Below are positions 6,805-13,207 of a DNA stretch of 13,207 nt, piece after piece. The stretch's first letter is position 1. The number at the start of each line of letters is the position of its first letter. The translations under genes were made by a program, and so were the position numbers. Source of the stretch: Acidobacteriota bacterium (GTDB taxonomy: Bacteria; Acidobacteriota; Terriglobia; Terriglobales; Acidobacteriaceae); NCBI GenBank assembly GCA_021810735.1, contig JAJZIF010000051.1, positions 1-13,207 of the forward strand. Direction: 5' to 3'. The notes under the pieces are model-generated. The model was not told the DNA's origin, did not search any database, and saw nothing but the letters and a program-made list of their open reading frames with translations.

Positions 6805-7628
6805 CACACGCTCACTTTCGCGTTTTCGAGCCACCGGTCAAGGAACCCAAGCAACTCCTCCGGCGGCGTCAGGTGGTAGTCTGCGCAGGACTCGCGTACC
6901 TCCGGACGAACAAGAATGCCCACCCCGCGTCCGCAAATCTCCGCAAATCCGTCTTCATCTGTCCAGTCATCGCCCAGAAATACCGCCGGGATATCCTTCG
7001 GCTCTTCGGCGAGAATGTCTGCCACTACCTGCCCCTTGGTCCGGGAGCGCGACCGCACCTCCACTCCGGACTCAAATGGCATCATTTCCAGTGTCTCAGG
7101 CGGCTTCGCCCCGGCGAACAGCTTCTCCGCGGTTTCCCGCAGCATAATCTGCTCATTGTCCGGCAATCCCCGCCAATGCACCGCAACCGCTGTCGGTTTC
7201 AGCTCCACTTGACCGCTGAATCCCCGCTCGATCATCTCGCTCGTCACTGCATCCACTACACGTCGCTCGTCCGACGTTAAATCCGCCACCCGGTACTGCC
7301 CGTCATGCAGCAGATGCTCCCGTCCGTGCGATCCCCACATCTCTATCGACTGCCGCAATGGCAGCAACTGCTTCAGGTCTTCAATCTGTCTACCGCTGAT
7401 CACCACCACTCTGCCATTCGGCAGCGTCACAACCGGCTCCAACCGCTCGACGACCCCGGCGTAGGGCACCGCCTTCATCCGGTCCACGTGGAACGGCGCC
7501 AACGTTCCGTCGTAATCCAACAGCAGAAGCCATCGCTTTGCGGTCCTCAGATCCTGCCAGAATTTCTCCCGAACTCCTGCCTCCTCCCAGCGGACGGGGA
7601 GTCTCATGCAGCGTCTATTCTTTTCCAT
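6804..7628 (-). CDS. otsB: Trehalose-6-phosphate phosphatase (HAD superfamily)
   Basis: Removes phosphate from trehalose-6-phosphate, completing trehalose synthesis. HAD motifs are all visible in the 274-residue form: motif I LLDYDGTL with nucleophile Asp38 and acid/base Asp40, motif II VVVISGR (Ser78), motif III around Lys198 (RSRTKGQ), and motif IV FLGDDWTDEDGF (Asp220, Asp221). The cap region has the usual OtsB wording (WGSHGREHL, VAVHWRGLP). Two starts are possible: ATG at 7628 with no Shine-Dalgarno, and ATG at 7607 (MRLPVRWEE), which overlaps the stop of a short upstream frame as ATGA. The seven extra residues carry no conserved feature. It lies first in the unit, directly overlapping otsA, so both enzymes are made together. 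Trehalose here would serve osmotic or desiccation stress, which is inference. Confidence 0.94.
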   Translation of the reverse strand: MEKNRRCMRLPVRWEEAGVREKFWQDLRTAKRWLLLLDYDGTLAPFHVDRMKAVPYAGVVERLEPVVTLPNGRVVVISGRQIEDLKQLLPLRQSIEMWGSHGREHLLHDGQYRVADLTSDERRVVDAVTSEMIERGFSGQVELKPTAVAVHWRGLPDNEQIMLRETAEKLFAGAKPPETLEMMPFESGVEVRSRSRTKGQVVADILAEEPKDIPAVFLGDDWTDEDGFAEICGRGVGILVRPEVRESCADYHLTPPEELLGFLDRWLENAKVSV

Positions 7629-7660
7629 TTACATGTCTTAGATGCGCTTTTTACCCTCAT
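7604..7660 (-). CDS. Possible 18-residue leader peptide upstream of otsB
   Basis: An ATG at 7660 opens the frame MRVKSASKTCKWKRIDAA, whose TGA overlaps the internal otsB ATG at 7607 as ATGA. AGGGA lies four bases before the ATG, and AAGGAG twelve bases before it, which is better ribosome-site material than either otsB start has. The peptide is basic with no known family. It may be a coupling leader or chance; confidence is low because it is so short. Confidence 0.25.
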   Translation of the reverse strand: MRVKSASKTCKWKRIDAA

Positions 7661-7811
7661 AAGTTCCCTGATCTCCTTGAAAATCTTTGACATAACTCAT
7701 CCAACGGTAATTTCATGACCCGATTTACACTCAATTAGCAATGCTTTTCACTGCAACCTCACTTCCGTCCGCCTCTTGCGCACGTCTTGACGCCTGTTTC
7801 TGGAGAACCGC

Positions 7812-8762
7812 ATGAGCACGCCCCACGGCTTCCAGCACGGCGTCGATATGCGCGTCAAAATCGCCGGTATCGAGTTCCCCAACCCTGTCCTCGCTGCCAG
7901 CGGAACCTTCGCCTATGGCATCGAATTTGAAGACGTCGTCGACTTGGACCGCATCGGCGGATTCGTCACGAAAGGCATCTCCCGCGATCCCCTCCCCGGC
8001 AATCCTGCTCCGCGGCTCATCGAAACAGCCGCCGGCATGATCAATGCCATCGGCCTCCAGAACATCGGTGTCGACGCCTTCATCACCCAGAAGCTACCCG
8101 CTCTGGCCCGCTACCAGTGCCCAGTCATCGTCAACGTCTTCGGCTTTCAGTTACAGGACTACATCGCGGTCATCCGCCGCCTCAACGAGGCCGAAGGCAT
8201 CGCCGCCTACGAGCTCAATGTCTCCTGCCCCAACACCCATGCCGGCGGCATCGCCTTCGGGGTCGACAAGGCCGCACTTTCGGACCTCGTCGCTCATGCC
8301 CGCCATTACTCGCGCCGCCCGCTCATCGTCAAACTCTCGCCCAACGTCACATCCATCGCCAGCATGGCCCGCAGCGCGGAATCCTCCGGCGCTGACGCCA
8401 TCTCCCTCGTCAACACTTTCGTCGCGCTCTCCATTGACATTGAAACCCGCCGCCCCCGCCTCAGCAACATCACCGGGGGCCTCTCCGGCCCAGCTGTCAA
8501 GCCCATTGCAGTCCGCATGGTCTGGGAAGCCTCGCAGGCCGTCAAAATCCCTGTCATCGGCATGGGAGGCATCAGCACTCCTGAAGACGCCGTCGAATTC
8601 CTCCTCGCCGGAGCCTCCGCTGTCCAGGTTGGCACGGCCAGCTATGCTGACCCCCGTGCCGTCGAGCACATCGGCTCAGGACTCGCACAGTGGTGCTCCC
8701 GCCATCACATCGCCAAAGTCACTGAACTCATCGGTGATATGCAGACCGGCCGCGAGGAGTAA
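7812..8762 (+). CDS. pyrD: Dihydroorotate dehydrogenase, class 1B catalytic subunit
   Basis: Oxidises dihydroorotate to orotate, the fourth step of pyrimidine synthesis. The 316-residue FMN TIM barrel shows NPVLAASGTFAYG (24-36), FVTKGIS with FMN-binding Lys54, NAIGLQNIG (78-86), the catalytic-loop ELNVSCPN with Cys139, KLSPNVT (174-180), SLVNTF (198-203) and the phosphate-binding IGMGGIS (249-255) and VGTASYADP. A catalytic cysteine with this loop marks class 1, and the overall wording matches 1B enzymes, which work with the iron-sulphur/FAD subunit PyrK and NAD+. No pyrK lies in the window. A GGAG six bases before the ATG supports the start, although the first dozen residues are a non-conserved extension. 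It stands alone between the divergent otsB and a convergent gene. Confidence 0.95.
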   Translation: MSTPHGFQHGVDMRVKIAGIEFPNPVLAASGTFAYGIEFEDVVDLDRIGGFVTKGISRDPLPGNPAPRLIETAAGMINAIGLQNIGVDAFITQKLPALARYQCPVIVNVFGFQLQDYIAVIRRLNEAEGIAAYELNVSCPNTHAGGIAFGVDKAALSDLVAHARHYSRRPLIVKLSPNVTSIASMARSAESSGADAISLVNTFVALSIDIETRRPRLSNITGGLSGPAVKPIAVRMVWEASQAVKIPVIGMGGISTPEDAVEFLLAGASAVQVGTASYADPRAVEHIGSGLAQWCSRHHIAKVTELIGDMQTGREE

Positions 8763-8779
8763 ATCCAGTGCAAAAATCA

Positions 8780-8805
8780 AAGGGCCGGAGTGATCTCCAG
8801 CCCTT
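8780..8805. terminator. Terminator-like hairpin between convergent genes
   Basis: AAGGGC, one mismatch, GGAG, loop TGAT, then CTCC, one mismatch, GCCCTT: a 10-pair stem interrupted once. On the minus strand it is followed by TTGATTTTT, so it best serves the gene ending at 8830. Going right from pyrD the T-tract is broken (CCATTTCTTTCT) but may still act. Confidence 0.65.
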
Positions 8806-8829
8806 CCATTTCTTTCTGAAACCTGCTTC

Positions 8830-9294
8830 CTAAAGCGCGCCCCGCTGGAAACGGTTCTTCCATTCCTCGGGGAGCTTCGCCTGCAACTCGCGCGCCTGGC
8901 TCAGCGCCACGCCGGTCAGATACATCGGCGCCGGAGTCGCCACAGCCACCAGCAGCCATGCAAGCATCGATACCAATAGTCCGGCAAACGCCACCGCCTG
9001 CAGCGTCAGCACCACCGAGTACTGCTGGATGTGAAAGATGAACAGAGCAAAAGTGCGCAGAGGCTCTACATGGTGAATCACTGCCAGCGCCAGTACAAAG
9101 ACAATGGTCGACATCGTCGTCAGCCCGATCAACGCCACGTCAATCGAGCGATGCAGCCTCTGCCTCGACCGGCACACGCTGCAGCTTGCCAGATGGTCCT
9201 CGTAGTCTGTTCGCATCTCGGGAGTAATCCCGGAAATGTCGTAGCGCCAGCTCGAAAGAATGTCGCCAACTACCGGATCAATACAAGTTTTCAT
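8830..9294 (-). CDS. Small membrane protein with HxxxCxxC zinc-finger, anti-sigma-like
   Basis: A 154-residue protein. The N-terminal ~50 residues carry HLASCSVC (His34, Cys38, Cys41), the His-x3-Cys-x2-Cys pattern of zf-HC2/ZAS domains that in anti-sigma factors bind sigma. An extra Cys4 near the start may complete the site. Two hydrophobic segments follow at about 51-75 and 93-120, so the zinc domain and the charged C-terminus (LSQARELQAKLPEEWKNRF) probably both face the cytoplasm. No ECF sigma gene is adjacent. The domain also occurs in Acidobacterial proteins of unknown role, so a real anti-sigma function is unproven. ATG at 9294 has a GGAAGG about nine bases upstream. It lies 101 bases downstream of the WalJ-like gene on the same strand and may be read from the same message. 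Confidence 0.7.
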   Translation of the reverse strand: MKTCIDPVVGDILSSWRYDISGITPEMRTDYEDHLASCSVCRSRQRLHRSIDVALIGLTTMSTIVFVLALAVIHHVEPLRTFALFIFHIQQYSVVLTLQAVAFAGLLVSMLAWLLVAVATPAPMYLTGVALSQARELQAKLPEEWKNRFQRGAL

Positions 9295-9395
9295 CTACGT
9301 TGACCTTCCCCCTGCGATCCACTGCGTCGCTCCTGAGTCGAACTTCACGTTCCACGCGGCTCAAAAGGGGCTTAATCGCAGAGTAACACAGCTGT

Positions 9396-10322
9396 CTACA
9401 AAACAATAGATTCCAGCGGGGCGTGCTGGTTGGCCAGCATCAGCTTGTTTCCCAGCAGACTCATCCGGTCCCGCAACGCTCGCTCGGCGGCCACCCGCGC
9501 GAGTTCCGGCATATTGTTGCTTTCTGAAAGATGCGCCAGCACTACAAACGATGCCTGGCCATCATAGGATTTCTCGAGAAATTCCGACGCGGCATCGTTC
9601 GACAGGTGCCCAACCCGCGACATTACCCTCTGCTTCACTGACCACGGATACGGCCCGTCACGCAGCATGTCCACGTCGTGGTTGGACTCCAGCATCAGAA
9701 CGTCGCATCCCTTTAGATGCAAATGCACGTTTGGGGGAATGTAACCAAGATCGGTAGCAATCCCAACCCTCACGCCCTCGGCCGCAAACACAAACCCCAC
9801 AGGATCCACCGCATCATGCGGCACCGTGTAGGGAGTAATGGCAATATCTCCGATTTGGAAGTTCGCCCCGGCCTGGAAATATTCCACTCCCGGCAGCGCG
9901 CACGGATCCTTTTCGGGCTTTCCCTCGGCGATGTCTTCCTCAGCCGCGTCCTGGGCCTCGGCGCCCGCGGTCACCGGTTCTTTGCCGGCTGCCATCGCAG
10001 CTTTCTGCTGTTCCAGCCAATCAGCGTATGTCAATCGCTTCCGCGGAGTTATCCACCGCATCCACGCCCGGTGCGTCGCCTCGGTAAAGTAGACCGGAAT
10101 TCCCAGCTTCCGAGCCGTCACCGCCAACCCCTGCACATGATCCTGATGCTCGTGGGTAATCACAATCGCGTCGAGCGTCTCAACCTCCTCGCCCGCCGCA
10201 CGCATTCGCTTGAAAATCTCGCGGCACGACAGCCCCGCATCTACCAGCAAACGCGTCCGGCTGCTGGAGATGACTGTGCTGTTCCCCTTCGACCCACTGG
10301 CGAGCACTGTCATCCGGACCAT
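9396..10322 (-). CDS. MBL-fold metallohydrolase, WalJ/YycJ-like
   Basis: A 308-residue metallo-beta-lactamase-fold protein. It starts with VLASGSKGNSTVI, the signature of YycJ/WalJ-type proteins, and has the metal motif THEHQDH (His57, His59, Asp61, His62), with further ligands at His169 (VPHD), Asp191 (ATDLGY) and His264 (LAHLSESNN). Close relatives are 5'-to-3' exonucleases or are linked to cell-wall and DNA-repair control; the exact substrate here is unknown. Residues about 108-142 form an extra Ala/Glu-rich stretch (AAMAAGKEPVTAGAEAQDAA and on) between the first metal motif and the next core strands, making it about 40 residues longer than Bacillus WalJ. The start is ATG at 10322 or ATG at 10313; neither has a strong ribosome site. 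It follows argS after 80 bases, and a small GCCTGAACAGGC palindrome lies at 10360-10371 in that gap. Confidence 0.85.
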   Translation of the reverse strand: MVRMTVLASGSKGNSTVISSSRTRLLVDAGLSCREIFKRMRAAGEEVETLDAIVITHEHQDHVQGLAVTARKLGIPVYFTEATHRAWMRWITPRKRLTYADWLEQQKAAMAAGKEPVTAGAEAQDAAEEDIAEGKPEKDPCALPGVEYFQAGANFQIGDIAITPYTVPHDAVDPVGFVFAAEGVRVGIATDLGYIPPNVHLHLKGCDVLMLESNHDVDMLRDGPYPWSVKQRVMSRVGHLSNDAASEFLEKSYDGQASFVVLAHLSESNNMPELARVAAERALRDRMSLLGNKLMLANQHAPLESIVL

Positions 10323-10402
10323 AGCTTCGAGAATACGCCCGATTCATGTGGAAGAACCGGCCTGAACAGGCTCCCGGCACCATCTCAGCTACGCCCTTGG
10401 AC

Positions 10403-12403
10403 CTACATCACCTCCGGAGCGTCGATCCCCAGCCACTGCAGCGACCGCACCAGCTCCCGCTGCGTCACCGCCGCCGTCGCCAGCAGCAGCGTCTTCTTCG
10501 CGGCATTCTCCTCGGTCAGAATATGGTGCTTCCGGTAGAAGTTGCTGAACTCCTGCGCCAGTTGAAACGCGTGCTTGGCCAGGTACGCCGGCTCCGCCGT
10601 CTGAATGCACTGTTCCAGCAGCAGCGACGTCTTGCCGGCGCGCAGCCACACTGCCCAGATCGCCTCATTCTCCTCACCGTCCAGCATGCCGTCGATCTCC
10701 ACGCCGGCCAGTTCCGTAAGCGCCTGCTCCGCCGTCGTCTCCGCCTTGCGGAAGATGCTCCGTGTCCGCACCACCGCGTACTGCAGATACGGTCCCGTCT
10801 CGCCCTCGAAGCTCAGCGCGTCCTTGAAGTCAAACGCAATCACCGAATTCCGCGTGTACTTCAGCATGAAATACCGCAGCGCGCCCACCGCAATCTTCTG
10901 CGCAATCTCCGCGCGCTCCGCGTCCTCCAGCTCCGGATGCCGGCTGTCCACCTCGCTCTTGGTCGCCGCCACCAGCTTGTCGATCAGGTCATCGGCCTTC
11001 ACACCAAATCCCTTCCGGCCGGAAACCTCGATGTACGCGCGCCCCCGGTCTTCCTCCGGAACCGCATATCCAAGTTCCATCGCGCACCGTGGCGTCAGAG
11101 CCACCATCTCGTAGGAGAAATGCGTATACCGCGCCGCCTGCTCCGTGTATCCCATGCCCATCAGCGCTCCCACCACGTTCGCCTGCGGATCGGCCTGCCG
11201 CGAATCAATCACGTTGTAGATCGCCTGCGCATCGCCAAAGTGCGGATGGTCAGCCTCACCCTCCTCGGCTGAAATCCAGCAGCTATGCGACGGATACTCA
11301 AAAAACTTCCTGTACCCAAAGTCCTTCCCCAGCAGCCCGAACTTCCACAGGTGGTACGCAATGTCCTTACCCACATACGTCACCGTCCCATTCGAACGCA
11401 CTATCACCTTCGCATCTTCATCCGGACCATCCTGCTCCGCTTCCGCGCGTTCGGTCCCAGGCCGCTGCATTACCCAGCAGCCCTTGTTCTTGCCTTCTGT
11501 CTCGAAATACAGCACCCCTTTCGCCTTCATCTGCTCAAAGGCCAGGTTCCAGAAGTGCAAATGCAGAATCTCGCTCTCGCGCGGCAAAAAGTCGTACTCG
11601 ATGCCCAGCCGCAGCATCGTCTCCAGATGCCGCCGCAGCACCGCCGTGGCAATCTTGTCGGCAATCTCCGCCGTCTCGTTCCCGCCATGCTCAATCGCAT
11701 GCAGCGTATCCAGCCGCATCTGCTTCCGCTCGGCCTTCTTCGCCTCATCCGCCTCGTACCACTGCGAAACCCGCGCGTACAAATCCCAGCAGTAGTAGTC
11801 GATTCGCTCGCCCTCCACCGTCAGCCGCTCCATCAGCGCGCCCACGTCGGCCAGCCTCATCTTTTCCAGATGAATCAGCCCCACCACAATGTCCGCTACC
11901 TGCACGCCCGTGTTGTCGATGTAATTCTGCACATCGACCCGGTTCCCGGCGGCCTTGAGCAGCCGTACAAACGTATCTCCCAGGATCGCGTTCCGCAAAT
12001 GCCCCACATGCGCGGCCTTGTTGGGATTAATGCTCGTATGCTCCACCAGCGCATGCAGCGGCTTCGCCGCCAGTTCCTCCGGAGCCAGCTTCATTTCCTT
12101 CGCCAGCGCCTGCGCCGCTTCCGCTCGCTGCAGCCGAGCATTGATGTACCCGGCGCCCGCCACCTCAAAGCTGGCGAATCCCGCCAGCGGCTCGGCCGCA
12201 AGCCGCGCCACAATCTCTTCGGCAATCTTCCGTGGAGCCTTCCTCAGCTTCTTCGCCAGCTCAAAGGCCAGCGGCAGCGCAAACTCGCCAAACTTGTTCT
12301 CCGGCGGCTGCTCCACCACCAGTGCCGGAAGCTCAATCTCATACTGCTCGCGAAGAATCGCTCTCAACCGCTCCTTCAATACCGTCTGCTGTTTCAGGTA
12401 CAC
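10403..12403 (-). CDS. argS: Arginyl-tRNA synthetase
   Basis: Charges tRNA-Arg. The 666-residue class I enzyme has an N-terminal Add-1 domain (residues 1-~100, with GEFALPLAFELAKKL), the HIGH signature as AAHVGHLRN (His132-His135), YIDNTGVQVAD (161-171), RSNGTVTYVGKDIAYHLWKF (336-355), EGETGPYLQYAVVR (533-546) and a DALR anticodon-binding C-terminus ending REL...WLGIDAPEVM. The KMSKS loop is replaced by VSGRKGFGVKADDL (460-472). Many ArgRS lack canonical KMSK and carry a lysine before HIGH, and Lys129 is present here. It is larger than the ~577 residues of the E. coli enzyme through insertions around 175-250 and 300-335. The start is GTG at 12403 with a GGTGA seven bases upstream. It is divergent from metG and heads a unit with the WalJ-like gene. 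Confidence 0.96.
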   Translation of the reverse strand: MYLKQQTVLKERLRAILREQYEIELPALVVEQPPENKFGEFALPLAFELAKKLRKAPRKIAEEIVARLAAEPLAGFASFEVAGAGYINARLQRAEAAQALAKEMKLAPEELAAKPLHALVEHTSINPNKAAHVGHLRNAILGDTFVRLLKAAGNRVDVQNYIDNTGVQVADIVVGLIHLEKMRLADVGALMERLTVEGERIDYYCWDLYARVSQWYEADEAKKAERKQMRLDTLHAIEHGGNETAEIADKIATAVLRRHLETMLRLGIEYDFLPRESEILHLHFWNLAFEQMKAKGVLYFETEGKNKGCWVMQRPGTERAEAEQDGPDEDAKVIVRSNGTVTYVGKDIAYHLWKFGLLGKDFGYRKFFEYPSHSCWISAEEGEADHPHFGDAQAIYNVIDSRQADPQANVVGALMGMGYTEQAARYTHFSYEMVALTPRCAMELGYAVPEEDRGRAYIEVSGRKGFGVKADDLIDKLVAATKSEVDSRHPELEDAERAEIAQKIAVGALRYFMLKYTRNSVIAFDFKDALSFEGETGPYLQYAVVRTRSIFRKAETTAEQALTELAGVEIDGMLDGEENEAIWAVWLRAGKTSLLLEQCIQTAEPAYLAKHAFQLAQEFSNFYRKHHILTEENAAKKTLLLATAAVTQRELVRSLQWLGIDAPEVM

Positions 12404-12602
12404 GTCGTTATCACCAGGCCAAAAATGTTCGAAATTCCTTGTATTTACTAGCCGATTCTACCAGTCCTCACCCCTCGCACACGCCTTCGCCGCAAGCGTC
12501 ACTCTCTGTCGAACACCCGCGCCACCGCCCATGCTTCTCATTGAAATGCCTTAAGATAGATGGCAGTTCTAACGATTTCTTGCGGTCTCCCAAGCGCTTT
12601 TC
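12404..12602. promoter_or_regulatory. Divergent intergenic region of argS and metG
   Basis: These 199 bases must contain the promoters of both tRNA-synthetase genes. A TAGAAT on the minus strand (near 12455-12460) resembles a -10 box, but no matching -35 is visible. No T-box-like leader, tRNA gene or clear hairpin was found. An antisense frame running in from metG to 12468 is a shadow. Confidence 0.35.
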
Positions 12603-13207
12603 ATGCCCGAATCCAACAAGTTCTACCTCACCACGCCGATCTATTACGTCAACGCGCGCCCGCACATCGGCACGTCCTACACCACGCTCGTCGCCGACAC
12701 CATCGCCCGCCGCAAGCGCGCCCTCGGCATTGACACCTGGTTCCTCACCGGCACCGACGAGCACGGCCAGAAGATTGAGCGCTCTGCACGCCTCGCCAAC
12801 TGCACCCCGCAGGAATTCACCGACGGCGTCTCCGCGCAATTCCGCTCGCTCTGGGACCGCATGGGCCTCACCTACGACGACTACATCCGCACCACCGAGC
12901 CGCGCCACAAGCAGGCCGTCCAGCGCCTCTTCTCGCTGCTCAAAGACCGCGGCTACATTTACAAGGGCACGTACACCGGCCAGTACTGCGTATCCGACGA
13001 GGCCTACGTCGAAGGCCCTCCCGGAACGCCCTGCCCCGACTGCGGACGCATCACCGAAACCGTCAGCGAAGAAAACTACTTCTTCAAACTCTCGGCCTTC
13101 GAGCGCAAACTCCTCGAGCACTACGAAGCCCACCCCGACTTCATCCAGCCGGAAACCCGCCGCAACGAAGTTCTCTCCTTCGTCCGCAGCGGACTCAAAG
13201 ATATCTC
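12603..13207 (+). CDS. metG: Methionyl-tRNA synthetase, N-terminal part (cut by window end)
   Basis: Charges tRNA-Met, both initiator and elongator. About 201 codons are present and the frame is open at the right edge. They show the class I start KFYLTTPIYYVNARPHIGTS, where PHIGTS is the HIGH signature, then WFLTGTDEHGQKIE, YDDYIRTTEPRH, the connective-peptide insertion GQYCVSDEAYVEG and CPDCGR with three visible cysteines of a zinc knuckle, and ENYFFKLSAFE. The KMSKS motif and the anticodon-binding domain lie beyond 13207. The start is ATG at 12603; no clear Shine-Dalgarno precedes it (CCAAGCGCTTTTC), so it may have a short leader. It is transcribed away from argS, across a 199-base gap. Confidence 0.95.
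   Translation, partial: MPESNKFYLTTPIYYVNARPHIGTSYTTLVADTIARRKRALGIDTWFLTGTDEHGQKIERSARLANCTPQEFTDGVSAQFRSLWDRMGLTYDDYIRTTEPRHKQAVQRLFSLLKDRGYIYKGTYTGQYCVSDEAYVEGPPGTPCPDCGRITETVSEENYFFKLSAFERKLLEHYEAHPDFIQPETRRNEVLSFVRSGLKDI

Noticed and set aside
6805..6834. Longer otsA start adding ten residues (MARKRESERV)
   Set aside because: The extension lies inside otsB, is unlike family N-termini, and the TGATG junction gives a better start at 6804.
8044..8793. A 249-codon plus-strand frame, very rich in Ser, Pro and Ala
   Set aside because: It lies in another frame inside pyrD; low-complexity composition is the mark of a shifted-frame shadow.
10405..11272. Plus-strand frames across argS (histidine- and arginine-rich)
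   Set aside because: They are antisense shadows of the arginyl-tRNA synthetase, with no ribosome sites or family features.
12468..13133. A 221-codon minus-strand frame opposite metG
   Set aside because: It is antisense to a clear methionyl-tRNA synthetase, and its Gly/Ala/Val/Glu-rich wording is typical of a shadow in GC-rich DNA.

Overview
The window is GC-rich, gene-dense bacterial chromosome. The protein flavour suggests Acidobacteriota, probably class Terriglobia: the Rhs core wording, an anti-sigma-like zinc-finger membrane protein, a large ArgRS, and an Nramp transporter beside a detached MgtE sensor. That placement is my inference from family resemblance; no rRNA or other marker is present. 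Most genes look like ordinary chromosomal housekeeping and stress genes. The left end is a short accessory patch.

Layout. (1) 1-880, minus: the 3' part of an Rhs-family gene. Its conserved end-of-core is followed by an L,D-transpeptidase-like C-terminal domain that runs off the left edge. Its 5' part is missing. (2) 881-1551: a gene-free stretch with one strong two-way terminator hairpin and three copies of a degenerate ~37-bp repeat. (3) 1552-4166, minus: a two-gene unit. A soluble protein with PRC-barrel-like, MgtE-N and paired CBS domains is followed by an Nramp-related transporter whose metal-site motifs are altered in a way that argues against classical Mn/Fe selectivity. Together they look like a magnesium (or similar hard-cation) transporter with its MgtE-type sensor on a separate chain. 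(4) 4491-5299, plus: an RsbW-like anti-sigma kinase overlapping an RsbV-like STAS antagonist, a partner-switch pair preceded by a nested inverted repeat. (5) 5368-7628, minus: otsB then otsA, overlapping by one base, the complete two-step trehalose route. A strong bidirectional terminator separates them from the RsbW/RsbV pair. (6) 7812-8762, plus: class 1B pyrD.

(7) 8830-12403, minus: argS, then a WalJ/YycJ-type metallo-beta-lactamase-fold hydrolase, then a small HxxxCxxC zinc-finger membrane protein. (8) 12603-13207, plus: the first ~200 codons of metG, divergent from argS.

The most interesting material is the detached MgtE sensor beside an atypical Nramp, the truncated Rhs gene with a peptidoglycan-type toxin domain, the three-copy repeat between them, and translational features at the otsB start. 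Nothing in the window is clearly a wholly new defence or mobile system.
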